Origin: a virus
Length of the DNA stretch: 22,864 nt
Strand: one strand, 5' to 3'
Virus record (IMG/VR): IMGVR_UViG_3300024048_000068
Span: 1 to 22,864 of that record
Below are positions 4,870 to 12,820 of the stretch, in pieces. The position numbers were made by a program, and so were the translations under genes. Position 1 is the first letter of the stretch. Each line of letters starts with the position of its first letter. Below the pieces are notes generated by a model. That model saw nothing but the letters and a program-made list of their open reading frames with translations, searched no databases and was not told the origin of the DNA.

Positions 4870-7800
4870 CTATTTTTGGAGTAGTTCTCTAAACATTGAC
4901 ATCATATACGGTGTAACTTTATTATCTTTGTAGGCTCTCCGAAACTTGCTTATTAAGATATTTTTTGTTTCTTGTTTTTCTTTACGGGTTGCGATTGCAA
5001 AAACATTAAGAGCTTCTTTTAAAGAGAGCCTTTTGTACGATTCAGCAAACGGTGGTAACTGGGCTTCTTTTATAGTACGCTTAAATGATTTAACTCCTAA
5101 ATATTGTGCAGCTTCTTTGTAATCTACAGGTTCACCTTTTCGGATTCTACTTTTAAATTGTTTTCTATATGCTGACTTTTCAAAATCTTCTTTGGTTTTT
5201 GATACATTAGGAATGCGGTCTATCATATATCTATACATTAACTTTTGTGCTGCACTTCGTGTAACATACGATGGCGCTGACGTAATACCTGTGATAGACA
5301 CAAAAGCAGTTACCTTTTTGCCTTCACCCGTTTTTTCCATTTTCTCATAGTTCTTAAACGAGAACGGCTTAGAGTAGTTTACTATATGTTTTGCTCTATC
5401 GTATATCTGGTCTACTAAGGGGTCTTTAAAATCTGATACCTCAACATTAAAGAAGTCTTTATTTTGCAACTGCTCATTTAAAAGCCCTATTAAGGGGTGA
5501 GCCTTGTTCCGTACTGTCTGTAATGGTCTTTGCGAATAAGCGTACACATCTTTAGCATAGGTAGGCAAAGATAACCTCTCAGGCGAGCCATCAGACTTAA
5601 TTCTGCCTGTTTTAGGAAAGAAATAGTCTTTAGGCTCTTCGGGGGGCTTGCCTGTCAACACATACTGAATTACAGCACCTAATATAGAATATATTATACT
5701 TGCACCTAATACATAACTCATTTTATGGCTTAGTAATTTATCGCCGCTTCTTAGTCTTTCTGCAGTATTTACAACATCAACAGCCCCACCGCCATATTCG
5801 CGCCAGGAACCTAAGTTCCACCCTACCGAACGAATAGCAAGCATAAGAGTATCTTTTAGAGTTTTATTCCAAAATAGATTATCGTATATCAACTGACCCA
5901 TTCTATTATCTACGCTATCCCACACAGACGCTAACTGGCCTTTTAATTGTTCATCAGTTATCTCTCCTGACTCCGCGCGCTCCATTTCATATTGAGCAAG
6001 TTTAGAAAATAACCCTAATTTACCAGTAGGGACATACCATTGCATTAAGGGTTTAGCAAGTGTTTCAAGTGTAGCTCCGAACACATTAAAAGGAATCTTC
6101 GCCACACCTTTCATTTTTTCAACACCAGATCCTTTTAAAACATCTCTAAATGTCTGCTCAAGTGCCTTAATCTGAGCGTTGTAGTAGTAAACGTCCATTC
6201 TATCTCTACCGCCTGCTTCTACTACTGTCCTTACCATCTCTTTTACTTTAGGGGATTTGATAGAGTCCATTTGCTGTCTGTATGCTTTTTTGATCCTTGT
6301 GCCTTCCCATACACTTAAAATAGGCGCAATAGGCACTTTTAAAACATCTATCATTCCTTGCACTCTTTGGCCTCTTGTGAAAAACTTCTTAATCGCTAAC
6401 CCGGTTGTAGAAGCCCATATATCGGTTGTAACATTTAACGCGTGGAAAGCACTCAGGGAAAGATTAACCTGATTCAAGATATTTCCCATTCCTCGTAATA
6501 CATTGTAAGAACCTGATACGAGCTTATTGTCAGCGTTTCGCAACCCTGGAGATAGGTGATTATTTATCAACCTTGCCAGATCCTCTGGCATATAATAATG
6601 ACCTAACGTAGTAAACCCAGGTATCTTTATCTTTGCATCTGCCTCGCCTAAAACTAATGACGGTTCTATGTCAAGTAACGGCCTTAACTCTGCGTGGCTG
6701 TTGATAAATTTCACGAAATATTTATACAAATCAGGGGCTACGCTCTGGAACTCTTTAGGTGCGTGGATTAAGGCCTCTACCAGTACAGCCTCTTTTTCTT
6801 TTGAGTTGCGGACATAATTTTTATATGAGTTAGAAGTCTTTGAACCTTTGAACCTTGCGTCTGCTAAATCTCTCCATTGTTTATCTATGTCTCTACGATA
6901 TTCAATAGCTTCTTTTGCGGGCTTGAAATACTGCTCGCCTGCTTTCTTGCCTTTTAGGTGAACCTTAGTTTCGCCCTCTTTGCGTCTGCCGATAGTATTA
7001 TATACATCATACTGATACCCCAATACATGACCTATCTCGTGGGCTAATACACTCTCTGGGCCTGCCCATCTTGTTCTGACTTTACCTTTGCCTATATCTT
7101 GAGCATACCCCCAACGCTTACCACCTATGCTTACGAACCTTTTTGTATCTATTCCGAGAGTCTTTGCTATATCTGTCAACTGTTCTACCAATATACTGTC
7201 AAACGCCTCTTTTTTAGTCATCTCTGGAGGCATAAACACAGTAAAGGCGTTGTCATTGACTCTTGCATATCCTTCAGGGCTTTTACCTCTTGAATATACA
7301 AACTTTGCTAAGCCTTGTTCTTTGGAGTCACGGATAATGTTCTGCGCCATTATATATCTATCCATTTCGTGTATCTTTAATAGCACAAGGTCAACAGGAT
7401 TATCGCTTACTAACTCTAAGCCTCTTTCTAATCCGTCTTTGACAGATACAATAATACGCTTTTTAAGAAACGACTTAGTTCCTTCCAATCGTTTCCTTCC
7501 CATAATTTGAGAGATTATATTTTTAGCTTTTTTTGGGTCTTTCCATATATGTGGAAAGTAGTTTTCATAATACCCCTCTAATTGCCCCTTGCCTAAGTCT
7601 TGTATGTTTTTTCGCCTGCCATCTAACAGCCCTCGTAGCATATCCGCAAAAGGCTGTAATGCCGACTTTGTAGAACGACCACTTTCCACATCATCTATAA
7701 ACTTATGGCTATCTTCTTTGTTCATCCACTGGAAAGCCCTATGCGCTTTTTGTGTTGCCTCTTGCGCCATTGCGTCATTATGTGCTAATGTGGCTATGTT

Positions 7801-10800
7801 TTTACGGAGTATCAAAGCACCTTTTTTAGTAATAGGTGATACTCTCGCAGGCGCTACTATTTTAAGAGCTTCCTTTATGATATTAGTTTCTTCCCTTGAG
7901 GGGATTTCTTCGTTTACTTTAGCGTAATCCGTTTTAGCTACTTTTTCTTTTGTGGATTTTTCAGAGGATTCTATAATGCCACCATATCCTGTGACTTTCG
8001 CTGCTGCAGAACTACCTGCTGTGCCGCCTGGCCCAAAGCCTTTGGGTGTTACATCTTCTATGCCTTTTTCTTTATCTGCTATCTTTTGTAGATGTTCTGG
8101 GAGTTTCTTATCAGATATCCCTAATTTCCTTTTCATAGTTTCTGCTTCAGCAGTACCCGGAGATACTAACTTATCAGGCTTAGATAATCCTTCTATAAGT
8201 TTTCTTTGTCTATCGGTAATATCCTTACCGTCTTTAAAGTCTTGAACTGCCTGTCTTGCTTCAGCTACAAGTTCTAATTGCATTTTTCTTTTATCTTGAG
8301 TTGGCTCAGTTTTTTTCTCCTGTGCCTTATTCCAGATGTCGGTGAGTTGGGATTTGGTTAAATCGCTTCTATCCATTGATTCTATGAACTGTTCCACTTT
8401 AGGGTATAATTCAGCATCTTGTTTGAGAAGATAAAGTCTTTCACTATCTATTTTACCTTCCTGTATTGAGGTGTCTGGTTTTTTCTTCTTTGCTATTACA
8501 TCGTCTATCTTTTTCTCAATGTTTTCATCTCTGCCTGACTTAGCTACAACACCTCTTACCGTTTCTTCGTTTACTTCTTTTTTAAATCTTTGGTATTCCT
8601 CAATTATATCTCTTTTAATATCTTCTACTGTGGGTTTCTCGTCATAATTAAATGTAGTTGCGTTACCCATTTCACCTAAAGAATGAGGATAAGATACTGT
8701 TACTTCGTATTTACTACCGTGCTTAATCCATACTTGGTCATCTTCTTTTTTAGGGTTAAGCTCTCGGATTTCATCTACAAATGCGTCTGCTTCTACAATA
8801 GATTTATTGGTGTTATATTCAGGTAAGGTAGTTTTGCGTAACTCTGCTAATAGGGGGTGTTCTGGTTTCTCTTGTTTCTTTAAAGTGTCTAAATATTTCT
8901 TATTCTTTTCTTTACCTTCTTTTGTCTGCTCGAAAGGTTTAGGTTCATATAAATCAGGATAGTTTGTTTCTGCCCATTGCTGAAACCCTTCTTCTGTAGG
9001 ATTTGCGTGGGTTTTATTATACTCTTTTTTTATCTCTAGTTCTTTTCTGTATGCTACATCTCGTCTTGCCTCATAGTCTTTTTCTTCTTGGCTTCCAGGT
9101 TCAACACCAAAGTCTTCCGTTACCCAGTCAGGTATTTCTTCCGTATCAACTTCGCCTTTAACTTCTTCTTCAAGATCGGCCTCAAGCTCTCTTTCAGCTT
9201 GCTTAATCTCATCTTGTCCATATCCTGCCTCCTCTTGCTCTTTTAGGTATTGTTCGTATTCTGTGTCATATTGGCTCTCTAAATCTTGTGCAAACAAATC
9301 AGCATTTCTTAATTGCTCATCTTTAAGTTGTTGCATCAAATAATCGCCAGGGTTCATATCTTCTGGGACTTTCAGTAATCCTTGATTTTGAAGCTGGTCT
9401 GCCATATCGTCTAATTCAGAAGCACCTTTTTTAAATACACCTATTGGAATCTTACTTTGCTTAATATCTTCATTCCACTTGTAATCTTTTTTAATCTGTT
9501 CTGTGCCTAATCCGCCACGTTCCTTTATTGCTGATATAAGTGTTTGTTTCTTTTTAGGCACCGTAGGCTTTGCTACAGGTTTCTCTACAGGTGTATCAAA
9601 TAATCTCTGCTCTACTCCTTTATCTACCGATGTCTTAGGAGCCGGGTGTAAAGGAACATCCAGTTCAGGCCGATGAGCAACTTGAGACTTGAGCCATTCT
9701 TCATACTTTCCTGACTCATCTATAGCGGATTTTTCCAGTTTGCTCTCTATCTCGTCAGCATTATTTACTATCTGATTTTTTACAGCTTCCTGCATAGCAT
9801 TTATATCTTGTGGAGAAACACCTTTATCGAGAGCATCTCTTATTAATCCATCTGTCTTTATACCTCTACCTGAAGTGAGTCCACCTAAAACACCACCAGA
9901 ACCTGCCCCACCGATAAAGCCTTCTATCATACCTTCCGTTAAATTTCTTGTTTTATCATATCCTATTCTTGCTATAAGGTTCTGCCATAATGCCTGTAAA
10001 ACTTCTTCTCCGCCCTCCTGGATAGCCCCTAAGAACATATCTTTGCCTAATTTACCACCGCCACCTTTAACGAAACGAGTTAAAGGCAGAACCTCTAATA
10101 TGGTTGTTCCTACAACAGATAAACCACCCATTACATTAGCAGGAACAACGTCTTTACCTGCTTGTCTTGCTTCCACATACTGCCCAGAACCTTCTATCAA
10201 GCCTAATGTGGCTGCACCAGCTAAAGGATTTCCAGTAGCAATACCTATTACTGTAGCACCTGCAAGTGATGGAATTGCCTCTGCAACAACAGCAACCGCC
10301 CTTGTCCATGAAGGATTTTGTATAAAACTACCTTTAAATGTTTCTATATCTGGAGCCTCAATGCCTCTTTGAGATTCTTCGCGCCAAAATGAATAAGCAT
10401 TTTTCCCCCATTTGGCTATCTTATTACCTACTTTTTCTTGGATATTTTTCTGCCATTCAGGACTACCTTTAGGAAGCAACTGCACCCCCGGAGTAAGGGC
10501 TTTTGCCACGTCTGATGGTATGCCTTCTGCTATATTCTCACCCATCCAGTATGTAGCGGCCCCCAAACCTGCAAACAACCCCTCAAAGCCTCTAAGAGAA
10601 GCCTTACCTGCTTCGGTGGCCATTTCTCTGCCCTCTTGTGCAACAGATTTTCCAGGCTCATCTAATACTAATCTTGGGCCAGTAGGTTCATCTAAAACCA
10701 ATCTTGGGCCTTGTCCTGCGTATGCTTCACTTACTTTAAATGGATTAAGAGAACTTATATCAAAACTTTCTCTTAAATCATCAATCCTGTTCTGCCACCC

Positions 10801-11349
10801 TCGCTCAAATTCTTTATACTTATCAGGATTATCTTTAATCAACTTTGCGTGATGTGCTTCACGATTTTTTAAAATATTATCTAATAACTTATTTTCTCCA
10901 TGCTGGTTAATATATTCACCTGTTTTTCTACGCGTTTTGTTTCCTATCATGCCATCTGACTTTGTTCCAACTACTTCTTGAAGCGTTTTAATGGCTCTCT
11001 TCGGATTTGACATTACACCGTAATCAAATAAAAGTTCTCCTGTTTTCTTAGGCAAAGTATGTATTTTAGGAATTTGAAAAAATTCGTTTTTATATATATC
11101 TTTTGCTTCATCAACAGTTATTTGTTCTACGCTTTGGTTAGGAAGATTTTTTCTTCTAAGATAGGAGTCATAAATATCTTTAGTAATACCTTTATTGGAA
11201 ATACCACCACCGCCTACTTCTCTTCTATTTATACCACCTTCATACCTTAAAACACGGTCATAAGGAGGATCTTCTTGATAGAACTCCTCTTCTATCAGGT
11301 TTAGTTTCCTGGGAGCTATTGGCTGGTTATCCAGAACTAATCTTGTCAT
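4870..11349 (-). CDS. 2159-aa polyvalent ejection protein: GH108 lysozyme + zincin
   Basis: A giant multidomain virion protein, probably packaged internally and ejected with DNA. Residues about 30-150 form a GH108-type muramidase: catalytic-type E37 in LRYEGGINRREVGGGGISNKGIT, then a peptidoglycan-binding-like region (NPKRAIKTLQEVVGTKSDGM). A 10-residue repeat, GPRLVLDEPT, spans 214-233 and echoes the N-terminal MTRLVLDNQP. Residues about 351-492 are hydrophobic and Gly-rich. A long acidic coiled section follows (about 690-1080). LAHEIGHVLG at about 1437-1441 is a zinc-metallopeptidase signature. A polyvalent-protein-like helical region lies at about 1600-1850, with a membrane helix near 1877-1900. 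It starts by ATGA overlap with the preceding gene. Lysozyme and large size resemble T7 gp16-type ejection proteins in role; this is inference. No free endolysin is present in the window. Confidence 0.85.
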   Translation of the reverse strand: MTRLVLDNQPIAPRKLNLIEEEFYQEDPPYDRVLRYEGGINRREVGGGGISNKGITKDIYDSYLRRKNLPNQSVEQITVDEAKDIYKNEFFQIPKIHTLPKKTGELLFDYGVMSNPKRAIKTLQEVVGTKSDGMIGNKTRRKTGEYINQHGENKLLDNILKNREAHHAKLIKDNPDKYKEFERGWQNRIDDLRESFDISSLNPFKVSEAYAGQGPRLVLDEPTGPRLVLDEPGKSVAQEGREMATEAGKASLRGFEGLFAGLGAATYWMGENIAEGIPSDVAKALTPGVQLLPKGSPEWQKNIQEKVGNKIAKWGKNAYSFWREESQRGIEAPDIETFKGSFIQNPSWTRAVAVVAEAIPSLAGATVIGIATGNPLAGAATLGLIEGSGQYVEARQAGKDVVPANVMGGLSVVGTTILEVLPLTRFVKGGGGKLGKDMFLGAIQEGGEEVLQALWQNLIARIGYDKTRNLTEGMIEGFIGGAGSGGVLGGLTSGRGIKTDGLIRDALDKGVSPQDINAMQEAVKNQIVNNADEIESKLEKSAIDESGKYEEWLKSQVAHRPELDVPLHPAPKTSVDKGVEQRLFDTPVEKPVAKPTVPKKKQTLISAIKERGGLGTEQIKKDYKWNEDIKQSKIPIGVFKKGASELDDMADQLQNQGLLKVPEDMNPGDYLMQQLKDEQLRNADLFAQDLESQYDTEYEQYLKEQEEAGYGQDEIKQAERELEADLEEEVKGEVDTEEIPDWVTEDFGVEPGSQEEKDYEARRDVAYRKELEIKKEYNKTHANPTEEGFQQWAETNYPDLYEPKPFEQTKEGKEKNKKYLDTLKKQEKPEHPLLAELRKTTLPEYNTNKSIVEADAFVDEIRELNPKKEDDQVWIKHGSKYEVTVSYPHSLGEMGNATTFNYDEKPTVEDIKRDIIEEYQRFKKEVNEETVRGVVAKSGRDENIEKKIDDVIAKKKKPDTSIQEGKIDSERLYLLKQDAELYPKVEQFIESMDRSDLTKSQLTDIWNKAQEKKTEPTQDKRKMQLELVAEARQAVQDFKDGKDITDRQRKLIEGLSKPDKLVSPGTAEAETMKRKLGISDKKLPEHLQKIADKEKGIEDVTPKGFGPGGTAGSSAAAKVTGYGGIIESSEKSTKEKVAKTDYAKVNEEIPSREETNIIKEALKIVAPARVSPITKKGALILRKNIATLAHNDAMAQEATQKAHRAFQWMNKEDSHKFIDDVESGRSTKSALQPFADMLRGLLDGRRKNIQDLGKGQLEGYYENYFPHIWKDPKKAKNIISQIMGRKRLEGTKSFLKKRIIVSVKDGLERGLELVSDNPVDLVLLKIHEMDRYIMAQNIIRDSKEQGLAKFVYSRGKSPEGYARVNDNAFTVFMPPEMTKKEAFDSILVEQLTDIAKTLGIDTKRFVSIGGKRWGYAQDIGKGKVRTRWAGPESVLAHEIGHVLGYQYDVYNTIGRRKEGETKVHLKGKKAGEQYFKPAKEAIEYRRDIDKQWRDLADARFKGSKTSNSYKNYVRNSKEKEAVLVEALIHAPKEFQSVAPDLYKYFVKFINSHAELRPLLDIEPSLVLGEADAKIKIPGFTTLGHYYMPEDLARLINNHLSPGLRNADNKLVSGSYNVLRGMGNILNQVNLSLSAFHALNVTTDIWASTTGLAIKKFFTRGQRVQGMIDVLKVPIAPILSVWEGTRIKKAYRQQMDSIKSPKVKEMVRTVVEAGGRDRMDVYYYNAQIKALEQTFRDVLKGSGVEKMKGVAKIPFNVFGATLETLAKPLMQWYVPTGKLGLFSKLAQYEMERAESGEITDEQLKGQLASVWDSVDNRMGQLIYDNLFWNKTLKDTLMLAIRSVGWNLGSWREYGGGAVDVVNTAERLRSGDKLLSHKMSYVLGASIIYSILGAVIQYVLTGKPPEEPKDYFFPKTGRIKSDGSPERLSLPTYAKDVYAYSQRPLQTVRNKAHPLIGLLNEQLQNKDFFNVEVSDFKDPLVDQIYDRAKHIVNYSKPFSFKNYEKMEKTGEGKKVTAFVSITGITSAPSYVTRSAAQKLMYRYMIDRIPNVSKTKEDFEKSAYRKQFKSRIRKGEPVDYKEAAQYLGVKSFKRTIKEAQLPPFAESYKRLSLKEALNVFAIATRKEKQETKNILISKFRRAYKDNKVTPYMMSMFRELLQK
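10657..10710 (-). repeat. 30-bp-period direct repeat encoding GPRLVLDEPT
   Basis: Two copies (10687-10710 and 10657-10680) of a 24-nt near-identical block spaced 30 bp apart, encoding tandem PRLVLDEP. A third, weaker copy encodes residues 2-10 at the start of the same protein. Confidence 0.8.
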
Positions 11350-12101
11350 TCTTCAATCCGATACTTTTTACCGTTTTGCATAACCTTCCATACACCATCC
11401 TCTAAAAACGCGTTGGGGTATTCTTCATAAGGAGATGGCTCTGATGATATTTCTTCCGAATCCCCATCAGATAAACTTGCTAAAAATTCTTCATCAGATA
11501 ATTTTGTAGTCGAAGTTTTTTCCTTATAATGCAGTTTTTTTGCCTCTGTTGCTGTTTTTCCTGTTTTATCTTGAGCTTGCCTACTCAACTGTGCAAGGAA
11601 TGGGTCTCTTGCATCACCTCTATCATATTCAGAATATTGCTCTACAAATTCAGGAGAAGCTACTCCTACTCTTTGGCCACCTACACTGGCTGTAGTGCCT
11701 GCTCCTGCCATTATGTTTCTTGCCTCTGGTTCTGTGTACCCTTCGCTTTGCAGTGTATTAAGTTCGCCTGCTCGATAGATGTCTATGCTTTTCTCTAACT
11801 CCATTTTCTTTTTCTGCTCGTTTAATTCCGCATTACCTACCTGGCTTTTTTTGACTTTCATATTCATATCGTGTAACTGTGTGGCTTGTTTAAATTCTTC
11901 CCTTTCGCGTTGCATCGCCTCCGGGCTTGTTTCAAACTCTAACTTCTTGAGCTGTGCGTCCTTGACCTTTTTGTTGAGCTGAAACTCCTCATCTTCTCTA
12001 CGGAGTTTTTCTTTAGCCTGAGAGATATTCACGAGGTTTGTTACTGCCTTGTCAATTCCTCCTGCGATACCTGCCAGTATACTGAGTGTTCTTTCGCTCA
12101 T
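11346..12101 (-). CDS. Coiled-coil internal virion protein (T7 gp15-position)
   Basis: A 251-aa protein, highly charged and helical over residues about 30-120 (Lys/Glu/Gln-rich, EEFQLNKKVKDAQLKKLE and similar), with an acidic Ser/Glu tail and a short C-terminal ordered end (AFLEDGVWKVMQNGKKYRI). The start MSERTLSIL at 12101 is chosen for AAGGAG six bases upstream, next to the preceding stop codon. It ends by ATGA overlap with the giant ejection protein. Its place between a Gly-rich internal protein and a lysozyme-bearing giant protein parallels the middle ejection protein of podoviruses. No sequence signature confirms this. Confidence 0.7.
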   Translation of the reverse strand: MSERTLSILAGIAGGIDKAVTNLVNISQAKEKLRREDEEFQLNKKVKDAQLKKLEFETSPEAMQREREEFKQATQLHDMNMKVKKSQVGNAELNEQKKKMELEKSIDIYRAGELNTLQSEGYTEPEARNIMAGAGTTASVGGQRVGVASPEFVEQYSEYDRGDARDPFLAQLSRQAQDKTGKTATEAKKLHYKEKTSTTKLSDEEFLASLSDGDSEEISSEPSPYEEYPNAFLEDGVWKVMQNGKKYRIEE

Positions 12102-12112
12102 AGTTTTCTCCT

Positions 12113-12805
12113 TTAGCGAGGAAATCCTCCACCCCACGCATATTGTTTAGGCGTTGACCTGGTTGTTGCGCCACTCGCTGCTTTACCTGCGGCAGAACCT
12201 AATGTTCCACCTACCATAGCGCCTGCAGGCCCACCTATCATAGCTCCACCGATCGTGCCAAGAGCCCCGATTCCAGACTCTAATATTTTTCCCCACATAG
12301 CATTCTTACTGGCTTTCTTAGCATCTTCTCTTTCCTGTTCTTTTAATCTTAAATTCTCATTAAATTGGTCAGCTTGTAATTGAAGTCCTGCACCCTGCAT
12401 ACCATACTGATTCTCTTGTCCTGCATATTGTAACCCTGCGCCTCTAACACCAGAGATAGTGTCTAACCCTGTGCCGAGTAAGGACTGTTTTTCTCCTGCG
12501 GCTTTTTGGTAGTCTGTCCAGGATAGATTGGTAGTAGCGTCTGCGGTTGCTTTAGCGATAGCCGATAGACCTACTCCACCCTTGATATTCCTACGGACTA
12601 AGTTCTCGTTTACCGCAGTGGCAGTATCTCTGTTTACTAAGGCAAGCATATCCTGGAATTGTTTAGAATTTGTCTGCCCCATGCCTTGATAAAACTCAGG
12701 CAATTCACCTCCCAATATTCCCTTGCCTGTAGTATATGACAGGTCTTGCGATTTCTTAAAATAAGGGTCTGTTTTAAAATCTGGTAAATTTACACTTATA
12801 GCCAT
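12113..12805 (-). CDS. Gly-zipper internal virion protein (T7 gp14-position)
   Basis: A 230-aa protein. The middle is rich in Gln/Gly/Ala (GAGLQYAGQENQYGMQGAGLQLQ), followed by a charged helix (LRLKEQEREDAKKASK) and a glycine-zipper membrane segment near residues 175-210 (GIGALGTIGGAMIGGPAGAM). Such a Gly-zipper tail is typical of small podoviral internal/ejection proteins that enter the cell envelope. AAGGAG six bases before the ATG at 12805 fixes the start. It is encoded directly after the collar fibre and before the coiled-coil internal protein. The ejection role is inferred from composition and order. Confidence 0.72.
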   Translation of the reverse strand: MAISVNLPDFKTDPYFKKSQDLSYTTGKGILGGELPEFYQGMGQTNSKQFQDMLALVNRDTATAVNENLVRRNIKGGVGLSAIAKATADATTNLSWTDYQKAAGEKQSLLGTGLDTISGVRGAGLQYAGQENQYGMQGAGLQLQADQFNENLRLKEQEREDAKKASKNAMWGKILESGIGALGTIGGAMIGGPAGAMVGGTLGSAAGKAASGATTRSTPKQYAWGGGFPR

Positions 12806-12820
12806 ATTATTCTCCTTTTT

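Noticed and set aside
9875-10372. 165-codon plus-strand frame and other long plus-strand frames opposite the structural genes
   Set aside because: They lie opposite strongly supported minus-strand genes, lack ribosome binding sites and have compositions typical of antisense shadows.
4870-11349. TTGACA-like sequences within the giant gene (for example near 5655 and 7172) as promoters
   Set aside because: No properly spaced -10 box was evident and they lie deep inside coding sequence.
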